Positions 39,708 to 49,022 of a stretch of 64,000 nucleotides of DNA are shown piece after piece (the stretch's first letter is position 1; the number at the start of each line of letters is the position of its first letter). Both the position numbers and the translations under genes were made by a program. Under the pieces are notes generated by a model. That model was given only the letters and a program-made list of their open reading frames with translations, made no database searches and had not been told where the DNA came from. The stretch comes from Brachybacterium sp042666875. GTDB lineage: Bacteria > Actinomycetota > Actinomycetes > Actinomycetales > Dermabacteraceae. The DNA is taken from the NCBI RefSeq assembly GCF_042666875.1, contig NZ_JBHTCX010000011.1, positions 372,001 through 436,000 of the forward strand, given 5' to 3'.

Positions 39708-40793
39708 ATGGACTCGACGACCCCGATCCTTGGTTTATGTGCCGATCCTGGCGTTCCGGAGCGTGTCGCTGCGTCGATCGCCGACGACTTGACCGGACAG
39801 CTTTTCCGCAAAACTGGTCTGCGGTGGCGGGTGGAGGTCAGCGAAGAAGCGCTGCCGCTGGCCCCCGATGGCACCATTCAGCTGCTCGAGCACGCGCCAC
39901 GGTTGCTGGCAGAGCACGGATGGGAGTCCTTCGTCTACCTCACCGATCTGCCGCGGTACCTTGATGATCACCCGGTGCTGCTCCAAGTGAGTACCGATGC
40001 CCGCGCCGCGCTGATCTCGCTGCCCCCGCTCGGCGCGGTACGAGTTGCCCCGCGGATTCGTGAGTTGCTGATCACGCTGGTGGGGGCGGCCTCATCCGCT
40101 GCAAGCCCGGACGCGCCGGCCATCGAGGCTGCAGTCAGTCGTGTGAAGGTCGAGCAGCGTCCGTCCTCCGACGAGAACGACCTGATGATCACGATGCTGA
40201 CGGGACGCTTCCGCGCGGTGCGCATGTTGGCCGGGATGCTGCGCAGCAACCGCCCGGGTCGTTTGCTGCCGGCCATGACCGGAAGTTTCACCGTGGCTGT
40301 CGCATCTGGCGCCTTCGGCGTGTTCTACGGGACCCTGGCGAGCGTGGCCGATCCCCTGTCGAGCCTCCGCCTGCTGCTGGTCAGCGTCCTCGTCATCGGC
40401 GCTCTGACAAGCTGGCTGATCGTGTCGAACAACTTGTGGAACCGTGAGCCCCAGCAGAGCGATATATGGCAGACGCGCCTGGATAATATCTCCACGATCA
40501 TCACCGTGGGAGTCAGCGTGGTGCTGATGTATCTCATCCTCTTCGCCGTCATGCTCGCGCTGTCGCTGGCGCTCATCGACGCGGGCTATCTCCGCGGCGA
40601 GTTGATGCACCCGATCGGCCTGGGCGACTACATCGACCTGGCATGGCTGACGGCGTCTCTGGGCACTCTGGCAGGTGCACTGGGGTCGAACTTCGACAAC
40701 GAGGACGCGGTGCGCTTGGCCACCTACAGCCAGCGGTATCACGAGCGGCGTGAGCTCTTCGACACCTACGAGAAGACCAGGACGGGGCAATGA
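39708..40793 (+). CDS. Membrane protein of unknown function
   Basis: 361 residues. A soluble N-terminal ~180 residues (WRVEVSEEALPLAPDG, WESFVYLTDLPRYLDDHPVLLQVS) precede about four membrane segments (FTVAVASGAFGVFYGTLASVA, LLLVSVLVIGALTSWLIVS, IITVGVSVVLMYLILFAVMLALSLALI, LAWLTASLGTLAGALGS) and a charged C-terminus. I do not recognise a family with a known function. A decayed paralogue of its C-terminus lies at 36164. It is preceded by the STAS gene, reading away. Confidence 0.85.
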   Translation: MDSTTPILGLCADPGVPERVAASIADDLTGQLFRKTGLRWRVEVSEEALPLAPDGTIQLLEHAPRLLAEHGWESFVYLTDLPRYLDDHPVLLQVSTDARAALISLPPLGAVRVAPRIRELLITLVGAASSAASPDAPAIEAAVSRVKVEQRPSSDENDLMITMLTGRFRAVRMLAGMLRSNRPGRLLPAMTGSFTVAVASGAFGVFYGTLASVADPLSSLRLLLVSVLVIGALTSWLIVSNNLWNREPQQSDIWQTRLDNISTIITVGVSVVLMYLILFAVMLALSLALIDAGYLRGELMHPIGLGDYIDLAWLTASLGTLAGALGSNFDNEDAVRLATYSQRYHERRELFDTYEKTRTGQ

Positions 40794-40874
40794 ACGTCAG
40801 GACTCACCCAGGAGCATTCTCAGCACGGACCTGATGCGCTGATTGCGGCCGTCACCGGGTCACCGCAGCGTCGC

Positions 40875-41696
40875 TCAGGCCTGTGTGCTGATGGAGGCCG
40901 GATCTTCCCCGTGGGCAGGTTTGAGGAAGGCCCGAACCAGCTTGGCGAGATCGTTCATCGGTGCATCGTCGTGCGGATTGCTCTGCATGGCGCGCACAGT
41001 CTCCTCACGAGCAGCGAGGTTAAGTACCAAGGCGAGCACCGCCCGACTGGCGAATGGCGGGTCGATGCCGTCCCGGAGGAGACACTTCTCGTCGAGCTGG
41101 GCAAAGCACTGCTCGAGCACGTGTTCATGCACCCGATGCAACCGAGCCACCCGAAACCGGCTGGGAAGATCCTTGCTCACGGCCTCGGCATCCAAAGTGG
41201 CCAGGAGCTGGATCGGGTGAGACGCCGGATGCCACACCTCTGCCAGTGCCCGCAGCAGCGCGTCACCGTCGGTGCAATACTCGTCGAGATGATCGAGGGC
41301 ACTCTGCGCGCGCGCTTCTAACCGATCCAGCACAGCATTCAAGAGCGCTTCTTTCGACCCAAAATGATGCAGCATTCCCGGGTGAGACAGACCCACATGG
41401 CTTGCGATATCTCGCAGGCTCGAGGCGTGGTACCCGTGCTCGGCGAACATCTCCGCGGCGCCATCGAGAACCTCCTCCCCGCGGGAGGTGTGATGGGCAC
41501 CTGCTGGGCGACTGCGGTCCGTCGCTCCCGGTGACCGTGGCGGCGTTGCAGGCTCAGACGCGTCGGCCGGTGGAAGCTTGCTCAGAGGCGTTTCCCGCTT
41601 GGGAGAACCACCTGGATGCTCAGCACGATCCGTAGTCGTCGGTTTAACGGTGCTCAATGCTTCAGCCTGTCTGTCGCCTGCCGGGTGACCTGCCAC
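40875..41696 (-). CDS. TetR-family regulator, paralogue of the one after asd
   Basis: 273 residues from GTG 41696; the real start may be later, since ~70 disordered residues precede the DNA-binding part (GEEVLDGAAEMFAEHGYHASSLRDIASHVGLSHPGMLHHFGSKEALLNAV). The protein is very similar to the regulator at 18429 in this domain and through DRLEARAQ, and has the same length and tail, so both come from one subfamily. No ribosome site is clear for any start. Target unknown. Confidence 0.82.
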   Translation of the reverse strand: MAGHPAGDRQAEALSTVKPTTTDRAEHPGGSPKRETPLSKLPPADASEPATPPRSPGATDRSRPAGAHHTSRGEEVLDGAAEMFAEHGYHASSLRDIASHVGLSHPGMLHHFGSKEALLNAVLDRLEARAQSALDHLDEYCTDGDALLRALAEVWHPASHPIQLLATLDAEAVSKDLPSRFRVARLHRVHEHVLEQCFAQLDEKCLLRDGIDPPFASRAVLALVLNLAAREETVRAMQSNPHDDAPMNDLAKLVRAFLKPAHGEDPASISTQA

Positions 41697-41832
41697 GAAG
41701 CTTCAGAGGGCAGGCAGTCCCGCCCCGCTGGAGGTCCGTTCTCATCTAACTGAAGAGTACCGGATCCGATTTCGGAACGCCGCTCGTTCTCGAGAGACGG
41801 CCTCGGCAGAGCGCCGCTTCCCGAAGAGCCGC

Positions 41833-42048
41833 GTGGCCAACGTGCTCGTCGGCAGCGGCAAACTTGCGACAGAGCTGGACCGACTGGATCTGATCGACGA
41901 GTACACGTTCCTCGTCCATCCCATGATCGCCGGCCACGGCCCCACCCTGTACCAGGACGGACTGCCCAGCACCCGACGACTCGATCTGAACTCGGCGGAG
42001 CCGCTCAGCAACGGCGCGGTCGCCATGCACTATCGACGGGCTGATTGA
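41833..42048 (+). pseudogene. C-terminal fragment of a DHFR/RibD-like reductase
   Basis: About 70 codons beginning in the middle of the fold: NVLVGSGKLATELDRLDLIDEYTFLVHPMIAGHGPTLY and ending GAVAMHYRRAD. This is the last third of the YyaP/RibD-C reductase family; the NADPH-binding N-terminal half and a start are missing upstream. A remnant left in the decay zone. The preceding 41697-41832 shows nothing recognisable. Confidence 0.75.
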
Positions 42049-42239
42049 GGTCCGTCATCCGAAGACGGCGCACCTCGAGATGTCACCTATCCGTGCAGCA
42101 GTCCCGGTTGAAATCCGCAATCTTGGCTGCCTTCATCACGCCGGCGGACGGCTGAACAAGCCCCATCTACGGCCTCGCCCTCCCTCCAGATCCCTTCTAG
42201 AGACAGGGTCTGCACGCGCGCTAGTGCCTTATAGAATCT

Positions 42240-42368
42240 GGATCCTGTCCCGGCCACCTCTGCGGGATCCACTCCACGACCCGCCGCATCACCGTGGCGA
42301 CCGGGCCGCATCGCCCGCCCGGATCGCCTCGGTGACCTCGAGGTGCAGCTGGAGTCCATGAGGGTCAT
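42240..42368 (-). pseudogene. Fragment of a GntR/FadR-type regulator
   Basis: Reads DPHGLQLHLEVTEAIRAGDA, then continues only after a frameshift as ATVMRRVVEW. The intact regulator at 47357 has DPHDLQLHVEVAGAITAGEA and AAVMHQIVER at its C-terminus. The fragment begins exactly where the IS3 end (42369) starts, so the insertion probably cut the gene and the rest was lost. The stretch 42049-42239 shows no other gene. Confidence 0.72.
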
Positions 42369-42866
42369 GAACCGGCCCAGGTTTGATGCTGCTGCTGTTT
42401 GAGTCCGGAAGGATGGACAGCATGCCGAAGAAGATCGATCCCCAGCTGCGCGCGAGGTGCGTGCGGCTCGTGCGCGAGCACCAGCAGGAGTACCCCACCC
42501 TGACCGCGGCGACGGCCGCGGTCGCCCGCCAGGAAGGCGTCTCGCGGGAGTCCGTGCGGCGCTGGCTGGCCCAGGCTGACGTCGACAACGAGACGAAGCC
42601 GGGCGTGACCAGTGAGGAGTCTGCCGAGGTCAAGCGACTGAAGGCGGAGGTCAAGCGGCTCCGGGAGGACAACGAGATCCTCCGGCGGGCCTCGATTTTC
42701 TTCGCGGGGGAGCTCGACCCCCGAGGCCGCTGATCCTCGCGTTCATCGACGAGATGAGGGCCGAGGGCTACGCAGTCGAGTCGATCCTCCGCGTCCTGCG
42801 CCAGCAGGGCCTGGAGATCGCTGCGAGGACCTACCGCGCCTGGAAGCGCCCAGCCAGCAACCTCAG
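42369..42866 (+). mobile_element. Truncated IS3-family element
   Basis: The left terminal sequence TGAACCGGCCCAGG at 42369 is followed by a complete orfA (42422-42733) and ~45 codons of orfB (LILAFIDEMRAEGYAVESILRVLRQQGLEIAARTYRAWKRPAS). The sequence then changes to unrelated DNA at about 42866, so the integrase core and right end are missing. It interrupts a regulator fragment on its left and adjoins an intact XRE-family gene on its right. Confidence 0.85.
42422..42733 (+). CDS. IS3-family OrfA (transposase helix-turn-helix subunit)
   Basis: 103 residues from ATG 42422, with GGAAGGA upstream. Helix-turn-helix part LRARCVRLVREHQQEYPTLTAATAAVARQEGVSRESVRRWL, then a leucine zipper (EVKRLKAEVKRLREDNEILRRAS) and the typical orfA end FFAGELDP. 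It binds the element ends and would make the active enzyme only by -1 frameshift onto orfB, which is truncated here, so no active transposase can be made. Confidence 0.88.
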   Translation: MPKKIDPQLRARCVRLVREHQQEYPTLTAATAAVARQEGVSRESVRRWLAQADVDNETKPGVTSEESAEVKRLKAEVKRLREDNEILRRASIFFAGELDPRGR

Positions 42867-42915
42867 GTCAGATCCTCACGAAAGCCAAGCGTCCAACCAC
42901 TTCAGCAACGCGACA

Positions 42916-43815
42916 CTAGGACTGCCAGGTGTCTTGTTCATCAGTGTTTTGCGTGGCGGACTCAGAGGGCTCGGTGGCTCCGCGCCCCCAGCTCATCAGG
43001 ATGCTGAGCTTCTCCGCCGCGGGCGAGCCGACGTCGGCGGTGTAGGTGGAGAGGAACTGCCCTCCTGACTCCGGGACCTCCAGGGTCTCGTAGCTGAGTG
43101 TCATCACCCCGACGGTGGGGTGGAAGATGCGCTTGGTGCCGTGCCCGTGCTTGAACAGGCGGTAGTCCGCCCAGAACCGGGCGAACTCCGGCGACGCCAC
43201 CGACAGCTCGCCGACCAGCTCCTCCAACTCCGTATCTGGCTCGGCGGGGTTGTGAGCCGCCCGCAGCGCGGCAACGGTGGGTCCGGCGACCTCGTCCCAG
43301 TCCGGGTACCGGGTGCGGTTGGATGCGTCGAGGAACAGCCATCGGGCAACATTCCGGTCGCGCGCCGGCATGGCGGCGAAGTCCGCCAGCAGGATCGTGG
43401 CTGCCTGGTTCCAGGCCAGGATCTCCATGCGCGGTCCCTGGAGCAGCGCCGGAACAGGGTCTATGGCGTCGACCAGTGCACGCATCCCGCCCCGCACCCG
43501 CGACCTGGCCGTTCGCTGCGTGTGCGGGCGTGCAGGCTGCGGGCTGACAAGGCCGCGCAGGTGTTGCCGTTCCAGCGGGTCGAGCCGCAGCGCGTCCTCG
43601 ATAGCAGTGAGGACCTGGTCCGAGACATCGCCGATGCGTCCCTGCTCCAACCTCGCGTAGTAGTCGACGCTCACCCCGGCCAATGCGGCCACCTCTTCGC
43701 GGCGCAGCCCCCGGCGCCGGCGCGGAACCGGCGACGGCGGTAAACCGACAGCCTCCGGATCAATCTGTGCCCGGCGTGAAGTCAGGAACTCGCGCAATCC
43801 GTTCAGCGTTGTCAT
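42916..43815 (-). CDS. XRE-family regulator with MmyB-like ligand domain
   Basis: 299 residues. N-terminal helix-turn-helix in RRGLRREEVAALAGVSVDYYARLEQGRIGDVSDQVLTAIEDAL, then the MmyB-like domain (DPVPALLQGPRMEILAWNQAATILLADFAAMPARDRNVARWLF, KRIFHPTVGVMTLSYETLEVPESGGQFLSTYTAD) that is thought to bind a fatty or polyketide-type ligand. It is divergent from an SDR gene, a common pairing in which it controls that gene. Confidence 0.93.
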   Translation of the reverse strand: MTTLNGLREFLTSRRAQIDPEAVGLPPSPVPRRRRGLRREEVAALAGVSVDYYARLEQGRIGDVSDQVLTAIEDALRLDPLERQHLRGLVSPQPARPHTQRTARSRVRGGMRALVDAIDPVPALLQGPRMEILAWNQAATILLADFAAMPARDRNVARWLFLDASNRTRYPDWDEVAGPTVAALRAAHNPAEPDTELEELVGELSVASPEFARFWADYRLFKHGHGTKRIFHPTVGVMTLSYETLEVPESGGQFLSTYTADVGSPAAEKLSILMSWGRGATEPSESATQNTDEQDTWQS

Positions 43816-43990
43816 CCTCCCAGTCTGCCGTCGCGCTCAAGCTCCTGGCCGGTGTAGCAGGTAGTGCGAGTACCAGTTGCCAGAGGGCGTGCTATCTGGT
43901 TCCCCTGGCCCCTGCGTGCTGATGGCATGGATGTCGTCACCAATCAGACCGGCATCTGTTCCCCGATGCCACCCACGTAGGAGGACGACC

Positions 43991-44749
43991 ATGACTGAGA
44001 ACCTCACCGGAACCGTCGCGATGATCAGCGGAGCCTCCAGCGGCATCGGCCGCGCCGCGGCCCGCCGCCTCGCCGGCGCGAGCGCTTCCGTTGCCCTCGT
44101 CGCCCGGCGCGCCGGCCGGCTCGAAGAGCTTGCCGCCGAGCTGCGCGCCGACGGTGGCACCGCCCTGGTCGTCGCCGCTGACCTGACCGACGCCGACACG
44201 GCGGCCGCCGCCGTCGAGACCACCGTCACCGCGCTCGGCCGACTGGACACGCTGGTCAACGCCGCAGGCGTCATGCTCAACGGCGCCTCTGACGAGACAC
44301 CACTGTCCGAGTGGGACCGGATGGTCGACATCAACCTGCGCGGATTGATGTACGTGACCAAAGCCGCTCTGCCTCACCTGTTGGTGGCGGCGCAGCATGG
44401 CCCTCGTTCGGTTGCCGACGTCGTGAACATCTCCTCTGTTGCCGGCAGGTTCGCTGCCCCGACCGTCGCTCTGTACAACGCGACCAAGTTCGCAGTGACC
44501 GGCGCGACCGAAGCCTGGCGCCAGGAGTACACCACCCGCAACCTGCGCTTCTCGGTCATCGAGCCCGGCCGCACCGCCAGTGAGCTGTTCGAGCACAAGG
44601 CCAACTCCGACACCGACTTCACCGCCGCATTCGGTGAAGTCGAGGCATTGCACACCGACGATGTCGCCGACGCCGTCGGCTACATCGTCACCAACCCGCG
44701 GCGCGTCGCTGTCAACGAGATCGTCATCCGCCCCACCGATCAGCCCTGA
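43991..44749 (+). CDS. Short-chain dehydrogenase/reductase
   Basis: 252 residues from ATG 43991, with AGGAGG upstream. The NAD(P) motif SGASSGIG is at residue ~13, NAAGV at ~90, and the active-site Ser and YNATK follow (SSVAGRFAAPTVALYNATKFAV). Classical SDR of the YdfG/serine-dehydrogenase type by the EPGRTASELFEH region. Controlled perhaps by the divergent XRE regulator. Substrate unknown. Confidence 0.93.
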   Translation: MTENLTGTVAMISGASSGIGRAAARRLAGASASVALVARRAGRLEELAAELRADGGTALVVAADLTDADTAAAAVETTVTALGRLDTLVNAAGVMLNGASDETPLSEWDRMVDINLRGLMYVTKAALPHLLVAAQHGPRSVADVVNISSVAGRFAAPTVALYNATKFAVTGATEAWRQEYTTRNLRFSVIEPGRTASELFEHKANSDTDFTAAFGEVEALHTDDVADAVGYIVTNPRRVAVNEIVIRPTDQP

Positions 44750-44921
44750 CCTGGGCCAAGCCGCCGGATTCGCTCATGCACCACCCGGACGGCGCACGGG
44801 GGGTTCGAGGCGCACCTGGCGCCGCGTCGCCCACGCGTCCTCCGGTGTTCAACTGCGAGCAACCGTCGGGTGCTTGACTGTGATGTCACACCGTCACGAC
44901 GACACCAGCTCGGGAGACCCT

Positions 44922-46472
44922 ATGCCGGCACCTGCCCCGCCCACCTCGCTCAGCCGCCGCCGCCTGCTGCAGGCCAGCGGTGCCTCGGCCGCCCTGCTCG
45001 CCCTCGGCATCAGCGCCCCCGAGGCCGACGCCGAGCCGCTGCCGCACCGGGAGGACCTCTTCGGCCTCGGCGTGGCCAGCGGCGCACCCCGGCCCGACGG
45101 CGCGGTGCTGTGGACCCGCCTGGCCCCCGAGCCGCTGGCGGAGGACGGCCACGGCGACATGCCGCTGCGCAACGTCAGCGTGCGCTGGCAGGTGGCCCGC
45201 GATGCCGAGTTCAGTGACATCGTCCAGCGCGGCCAGGCCCTCGCCCAGCCGGAGCTCGCCCACTCCGTGCACCCGCGCGTCGAGGGGCTCGAGCCGGCGA
45301 CGGAGTACTTCTACCGGTTCCTCGTCGGGAAGCAGATCAGCCCCGTCGGCCGCCTGCGCACCCTGCCCGCGGCCGGCGCCGACGTGGAGTCCTTCTCCTT
45401 CGGCGTGGTCTCCTGCCAGGCCTGGTACCACGGCCACTTCACCGCCCACAAGCATCTGGCCGCGGAGGAGAACCTCGACCTGGTGGTCTTCGTCGGCGAC
45501 TACATCTACGAGTACGGCATCACCGAGTCGAACCTGTGGCGCCAGGGCGCCGCGGTCTCCGCCGCGCACGGCGTGGAGATCGAGACGCTCGAGCAGTACC
45601 GGCTGCGCTACGCCCTGTTCAAGTCCGATCCGCACCTGCAGGCCGTCCACGCCCGCGTGCCGGCCGTCGCGGTGTGGGATGACCACGAGGTCCAGAACAA
45701 CTACATCGCGGATACATCCGCCTACGCGATCCCGCCGGAGCTGTTCACTTACCGCATCGCCGTGGCCTACCGCGCCTTCTACGAGAACATGCCGCTGGAC
45801 CTGACGGCACTGCCCGACGGGCCGGACACCGACATCACCGCCGGCTTCGACGTGGGCTCCCTGGCCCGCTTCTCCCTGCTGGATTCCCGCCAGTTCCGCG
45901 ACCCCGTGCCCGAGAGCGCCGAGGAGCAGTACGCGGAGGACCGCACGATCCTCGGCGCGGAGCAGGAGCAGTGGGTCACCGGGCGGCTCGAGGAGTCCGA
46001 GGCGACGTGGAACCTGCTGGCCAACGGCGTGGTGCTCACTGCGATCAGCGAGGACCGCACCGACATGTGGGACGGCTACCCGGCCGCGCGGCAGCGGCTG
46101 CTGGATGCCATGGCCGCCAGCTCCAACCCTGTGATGCTCACCGGCGACATCCACAAGCACGTCGCCGCCGAGCTGCACGCCGATTTCACCGACCCCGATG
46201 CCGAGACCATCGGCGTGGAACTGGTGTGCACCTCCATCGCCTCCGACGGGGACGGCGCCGAGACCGACGGCTACACCTCGGACTGGACCCAGCACGAGTA
46301 CGTCAAGCACTACGACGGCCGACGGGGATACCTCCACGTGCGCCTGACGCCCGAGGAGCTGACCGCCAGCTTCTACATCGTCGAGTGGATCGAGGCCGAC
46401 GACACTGCGCCCAAGCAGCTCTCGGCGCGCTTCACCGCCCCGGCCGACGACCCCCGCCTGATCCCGGCGTGA
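44922..46472 (+). CDS. phoD: Alkaline phosphatase D, TAT-exported
   Basis: 516 residues from ATG 44922. Twin-arginine signal SRRRLLQASGASAALLALG at residues ~10-28. The PhoD N-terminal domain (FGLGVASGAPRPDGAVLWTRLAPEP) and metallophosphatase core follow, with FGVVSCQAWYHGHFTA, VFVGDYIYEYG (metal Asp and Tyr), WDDHEVQNNYI and VMLTGDIHKHVAAEL. A secreted phosphodi/monoesterase that frees phosphate or acts on teichoic acid in the family. Leader and several blocks are shared with the broken copy at 37484. Followed 25 bp later by the FN3 protein gene. Confidence 0.95.
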   Translation: MPAPAPPTSLSRRRLLQASGASAALLALGISAPEADAEPLPHREDLFGLGVASGAPRPDGAVLWTRLAPEPLAEDGHGDMPLRNVSVRWQVARDAEFSDIVQRGQALAQPELAHSVHPRVEGLEPATEYFYRFLVGKQISPVGRLRTLPAAGADVESFSFGVVSCQAWYHGHFTAHKHLAAEENLDLVVFVGDYIYEYGITESNLWRQGAAVSAAHGVEIETLEQYRLRYALFKSDPHLQAVHARVPAVAVWDDHEVQNNYIADTSAYAIPPELFTYRIAVAYRAFYENMPLDLTALPDGPDTDITAGFDVGSLARFSLLDSRQFRDPVPESAEEQYAEDRTILGAEQEQWVTGRLEESEATWNLLANGVVLTAISEDRTDMWDGYPAARQRLLDAMAASSNPVMLTGDIHKHVAAELHADFTDPDAETIGVELVCTSIASDGDGAETDGYTSDWTQHEYVKHYDGRRGYLHVRLTPEELTASFYIVEWIEADDTAPKQLSARFTAPADDPRLIPA

Positions 46473-46497
46473 CCCGGGCCCGAGAGGAGACAGCATC

Positions 46498-47343
46498 ATG
46501 AGCCCGCGACCCGCCATCGTCACCGGTCTGCACGCCGAGCCCGCCCTGGCCACCATCACCCTGACCTGGGAGCCCCTGGCCTGGGAGCCGCTGATAGACC
46601 ACTACCGGGTCTACGCCGTGCGCGGCAGCAGCGCGAGCGGAGCCCCGCGTGAGAAGGATCTGCTCGCCAAGACCGTGTACCCGCGCCTGGTCCACGACGG
46701 CCTGGACGCCGCCGGCGAGGAGTGGACCTACACGGTTCTGGCCGTCTCCGACGCCGGCGCGCGCGGCAAGCCCAGCCAGCCGCTGACCGCCACCTCGCAG
46801 CCCTCGGTCACCGCGACCGGCCGCGAGGTCGCCACCATCGGCAGCTTCGATGGCCGCACCCTGGAGTTCCGCTTCGCCCCGGATTCCTACTCGAGCATCC
46901 CGGATGAGTACCCCGATGCGGTCATCGAGTACGCCCAGGGGGCCGACGGGCCGGGCAGCGCCTGGCCCTACCTGCTGCCCGGCCCGGGAGACGGCTGGGC
47001 CGGCAACCACGGCTACCGCGCCCGCTGGACCGTGACCCTCGATGAGGCGCCGGCCGAGGACCACGACCTGGCGATCTGGCTGGTGGACACCACTCGCCTC
47101 GGCGGGACCCTGGCGGTCAGCGTGGGCGGGCAGCACGTCCGCGACATCGAGCTGCCCACCGGTGCCACGCGCGGCTCGCGGGAGGGCGATGCGACCGTGC
47201 CCGGCTCGACGCTGCTGCGCTCCTTCCACGAGTTCGCGATCCCGGCCGATGCGCTGCAGGCGGGAGAGAACGTGGTTGACCTGCACCTGGTCGAGGGTGG
47301 TTGGGTCGCGTGGGACGCGGTGGGGCTGTTCGCGCGGGAGTGA
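46498..47343 (+). CDS. FN3 plus rhamnogalacturonan-lyase-type carbohydrate-binding protein
   Basis: 281 residues, GAGAGGAG upstream of the ATG. Residues ~5-100 are a fibronectin III domain (ATITLTWEPLAWEPLIDHYRVYAV). From ~108 it is the C-terminal beta-sandwich of PL4/PL11-type rhamnogalacturonan lyases (VATIGSFDGRTLEFRFAPDSY, RARWTVTLDEAPAEDHDLAIWLVDTTRLGGTLAVSV, VVDLHLVEGGWVAWDAVGLFA). The catalytic lyase domain is absent and no signal peptide is seen. It lies 25 bp after phoD and may bind a wall or plant polysaccharide. Confidence 0.8.
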   Translation: MSPRPAIVTGLHAEPALATITLTWEPLAWEPLIDHYRVYAVRGSSASGAPREKDLLAKTVYPRLVHDGLDAAGEEWTYTVLAVSDAGARGKPSQPLTATSQPSVTATGREVATIGSFDGRTLEFRFAPDSYSSIPDEYPDAVIEYAQGADGPGSAWPYLLPGPGDGWAGNHGYRARWTVTLDEAPAEDHDLAIWLVDTTRLGGTLAVSVGGQHVRDIELPTGATRGSREGDATVPGSTLLRSFHEFAIPADALQAGENVVDLHLVEGGWVAWDAVGLFARE

Positions 47344-47356
47344 GCCCAGGCGGCGG

Positions 47357-48082
47357 TCAGCTCGCGGGACCGGCCGGGCTCCCTGTACGGCCGGCCGCCT
47401 CCTGCGAGGTGCGCTCGACGATCTGGTGCATCACCGCCGCCGCCTCCTCCGCCTCGCCCGCGGTGATCGCACCGGCGACCTCGACGTGCAGCTGCAGGTC
47501 GTGAGGATCGGGCAGCAGGTGGGCCCGCTCCCGCACGGCCCGCTCCTGCAGGGCCTCGTCGATCACCGCCCGCAACCGGGCGAACATGCTGTTGGCGGAG
47601 AGGTCGAGCACCGCGGCGTGCAGGGCGAGGTCTGCCTGCAGGAACGCCGTCGCCTCGGGCTCGCTCGCCGCGCAGCGCATCGCCGCCACGGCCCGTTCGA
47701 GCTCGTCCGTGCTGGCCGATCCACTGCGGACGGCCCGGGCGGCGGCGGCCGCGGCGGCCGGCTCGATCGCCAGGCGCAGGGCCCGCAGCTCCTCGATCTG
47801 CTGGTCTCGCTCGCTGCTCTCGAGCCGCCAGTGGATCACGCGCGGGTCCAGCACGTCCCAGTGCTCGCGGCCCAGCACGCGCAGGCCCACGCGGCGCCCG
47901 GCGCTGAGCATGCCCAGCGCGCCGAGCACCCGCGTCACCTCCCGCACCACGCTGCGGGAGGCGCCGGTGCGCTGGACCAGGGCGTCGATGGTGTCGCCGT
48001 GCCCGGCGGGCAGTTCGCCGGCGACGATCTCGCGACCCAGCTGATCCAGGGCGCGTTCGAAGGCGGTGGAGTCCGCGGTCAT
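47357..48082 (-). CDS. GntR-family regulator, FadR subfamily
   Basis: 241 residues from ATG 48082. Winged helix-turn-helix (ALDQLGREIVAGELPAGHGDTIDALVQRTGASRSVVREVTRVLGALGML) and an FCD-type all-helical ligand domain with DLALHAAVLDLSANSMF and the metal/ligand His residues. It lies 10 bp after the SDR gene stop, in the same direction, so the two are one operon. It probably controls these sugar-acid or sugar-alcohol SDR genes. A decayed copy of its C-terminus is at 42240. Confidence 0.92.
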   Translation of the reverse strand: MTADSTAFERALDQLGREIVAGELPAGHGDTIDALVQRTGASRSVVREVTRVLGALGMLSAGRRVGLRVLGREHWDVLDPRVIHWRLESSERDQQIEELRALRLAIEPAAAAAAARAVRSGSASTDELERAVAAMRCAASEPEATAFLQADLALHAAVLDLSANSMFARLRAVIDEALQERAVRERAHLLPDPHDLQLHVEVAGAITAGEAEEAAAVMHQIVERTSQEAAGRTGSPAGPAS

Positions 48083-48092
48083 CCCGGCTTGC

Positions 48093-48821
48093 TCAGGCCT
48101 GGGAGACGGGGGAGACGACCAGTTCGTCGATGCGCACGTGCGCGGGGGACTCGAGCACGAAGCTGACGGTGCGGGCGATGTCCTCCGGGGTGAGCATGAC
48201 GGCGCGGGCGGCGGCGTCGGGCACCTGCGGGCGCTGCTCGAGGAAGTCGGTGGCCACATCGCCCGGGCACAGGTGGCAGGCGCGCACACCGTGGGCGGCC
48301 TCCTGCTGGTTCAGGGTGCGGATCAGGGAGGAGACGGCCGTCTTGGACGCGGAGTAGGCCACGCCCGCGCCCGGCTGGAAGCTCCAGCCCGCGTAGGAGG
48401 AGATCGCCACAACGATGCCGCTGCTCTGACGCAGGTGGGGGAGGGCGGCGTCGATGACGGTGGCGACCGCGGTGAGGTTGGTGCCGACGATCTGCTCGAA
48501 CTCGCCCATGTCCTGATCGTCCCAGCGGCGCTGCGGCGCGTTCTGGCCGGCGGCGAGCACCAGGGCGTCCAGGCTCCCGAAGCGGTCCGCGACGGTCTGG
48601 GCGGCTTCGGCCACGGACTCCTTGTCACGCACGTCCAGGGGCAGCGCCAGGGCCTCGCCGCCGTCGGCGGCGATCTCGGCGACCACCTCGTCCAGCACCT
48701 CGCGGCGGCGCCCGCTGACAGCGACGGCCCAGCCCAGGGCTGCCGCGGCGCGGGCCACGGCGCGGCCCATGCCGCTGCCTCCGCCGGTGATCCACAGGGC
48801 GGGTGCGTTTGTGCCAGTCAT
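48093..48821 (-). CDS. Short-chain dehydrogenase/reductase
   Basis: 242 residues from ATG 48821, with GAGGAGA upstream. TGGGSGMGRA nucleotide motif, VLAAGQN, then ISSYAGWSFQPGAGVAYSASKTAV with the catalytic Ser-Tyr-Lys. C-terminal FVLESPAHVRIDELVVSPV. It is operonic with the GntR regulator and divergent from another SDR gene, suggesting a catabolic dehydrogenase of a sugar derivative. Confidence 0.93.
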   Translation of the reverse strand: MTGTNAPALWITGGGSGMGRAVARAAAALGWAVAVSGRRREVLDEVVAEIAADGGEALALPLDVRDKESVAEAAQTVADRFGSLDALVLAAGQNAPQRRWDDQDMGEFEQIVGTNLTAVATVIDAALPHLRQSSGIVVAISSYAGWSFQPGAGVAYSASKTAVSSLIRTLNQQEAAHGVRACHLCPGDVATDFLEQRPQVPDAAARAVMLTPEDIARTVSFVLESPAHVRIDELVVSPVSQA

Positions 48822-49022
48822 GAGGTCTCCTCGTCGTGCCGTCGTCATCAGGGCTGTGCCGTTGTCATGTGGCTGCTCAGGGGCTGTGCGGATCGGGCAT
48901 GGCCGCCGCGGAGGCGACTCCGGTGGCCCGCCCGATCTCAATAGTATGCTTTTTGGGACGGTCTGCCGACGGGGCATGCCGAGAGCGAGCCAGCGGCGAC
49001 GGGCCGCGGAGAGGACGACGCG

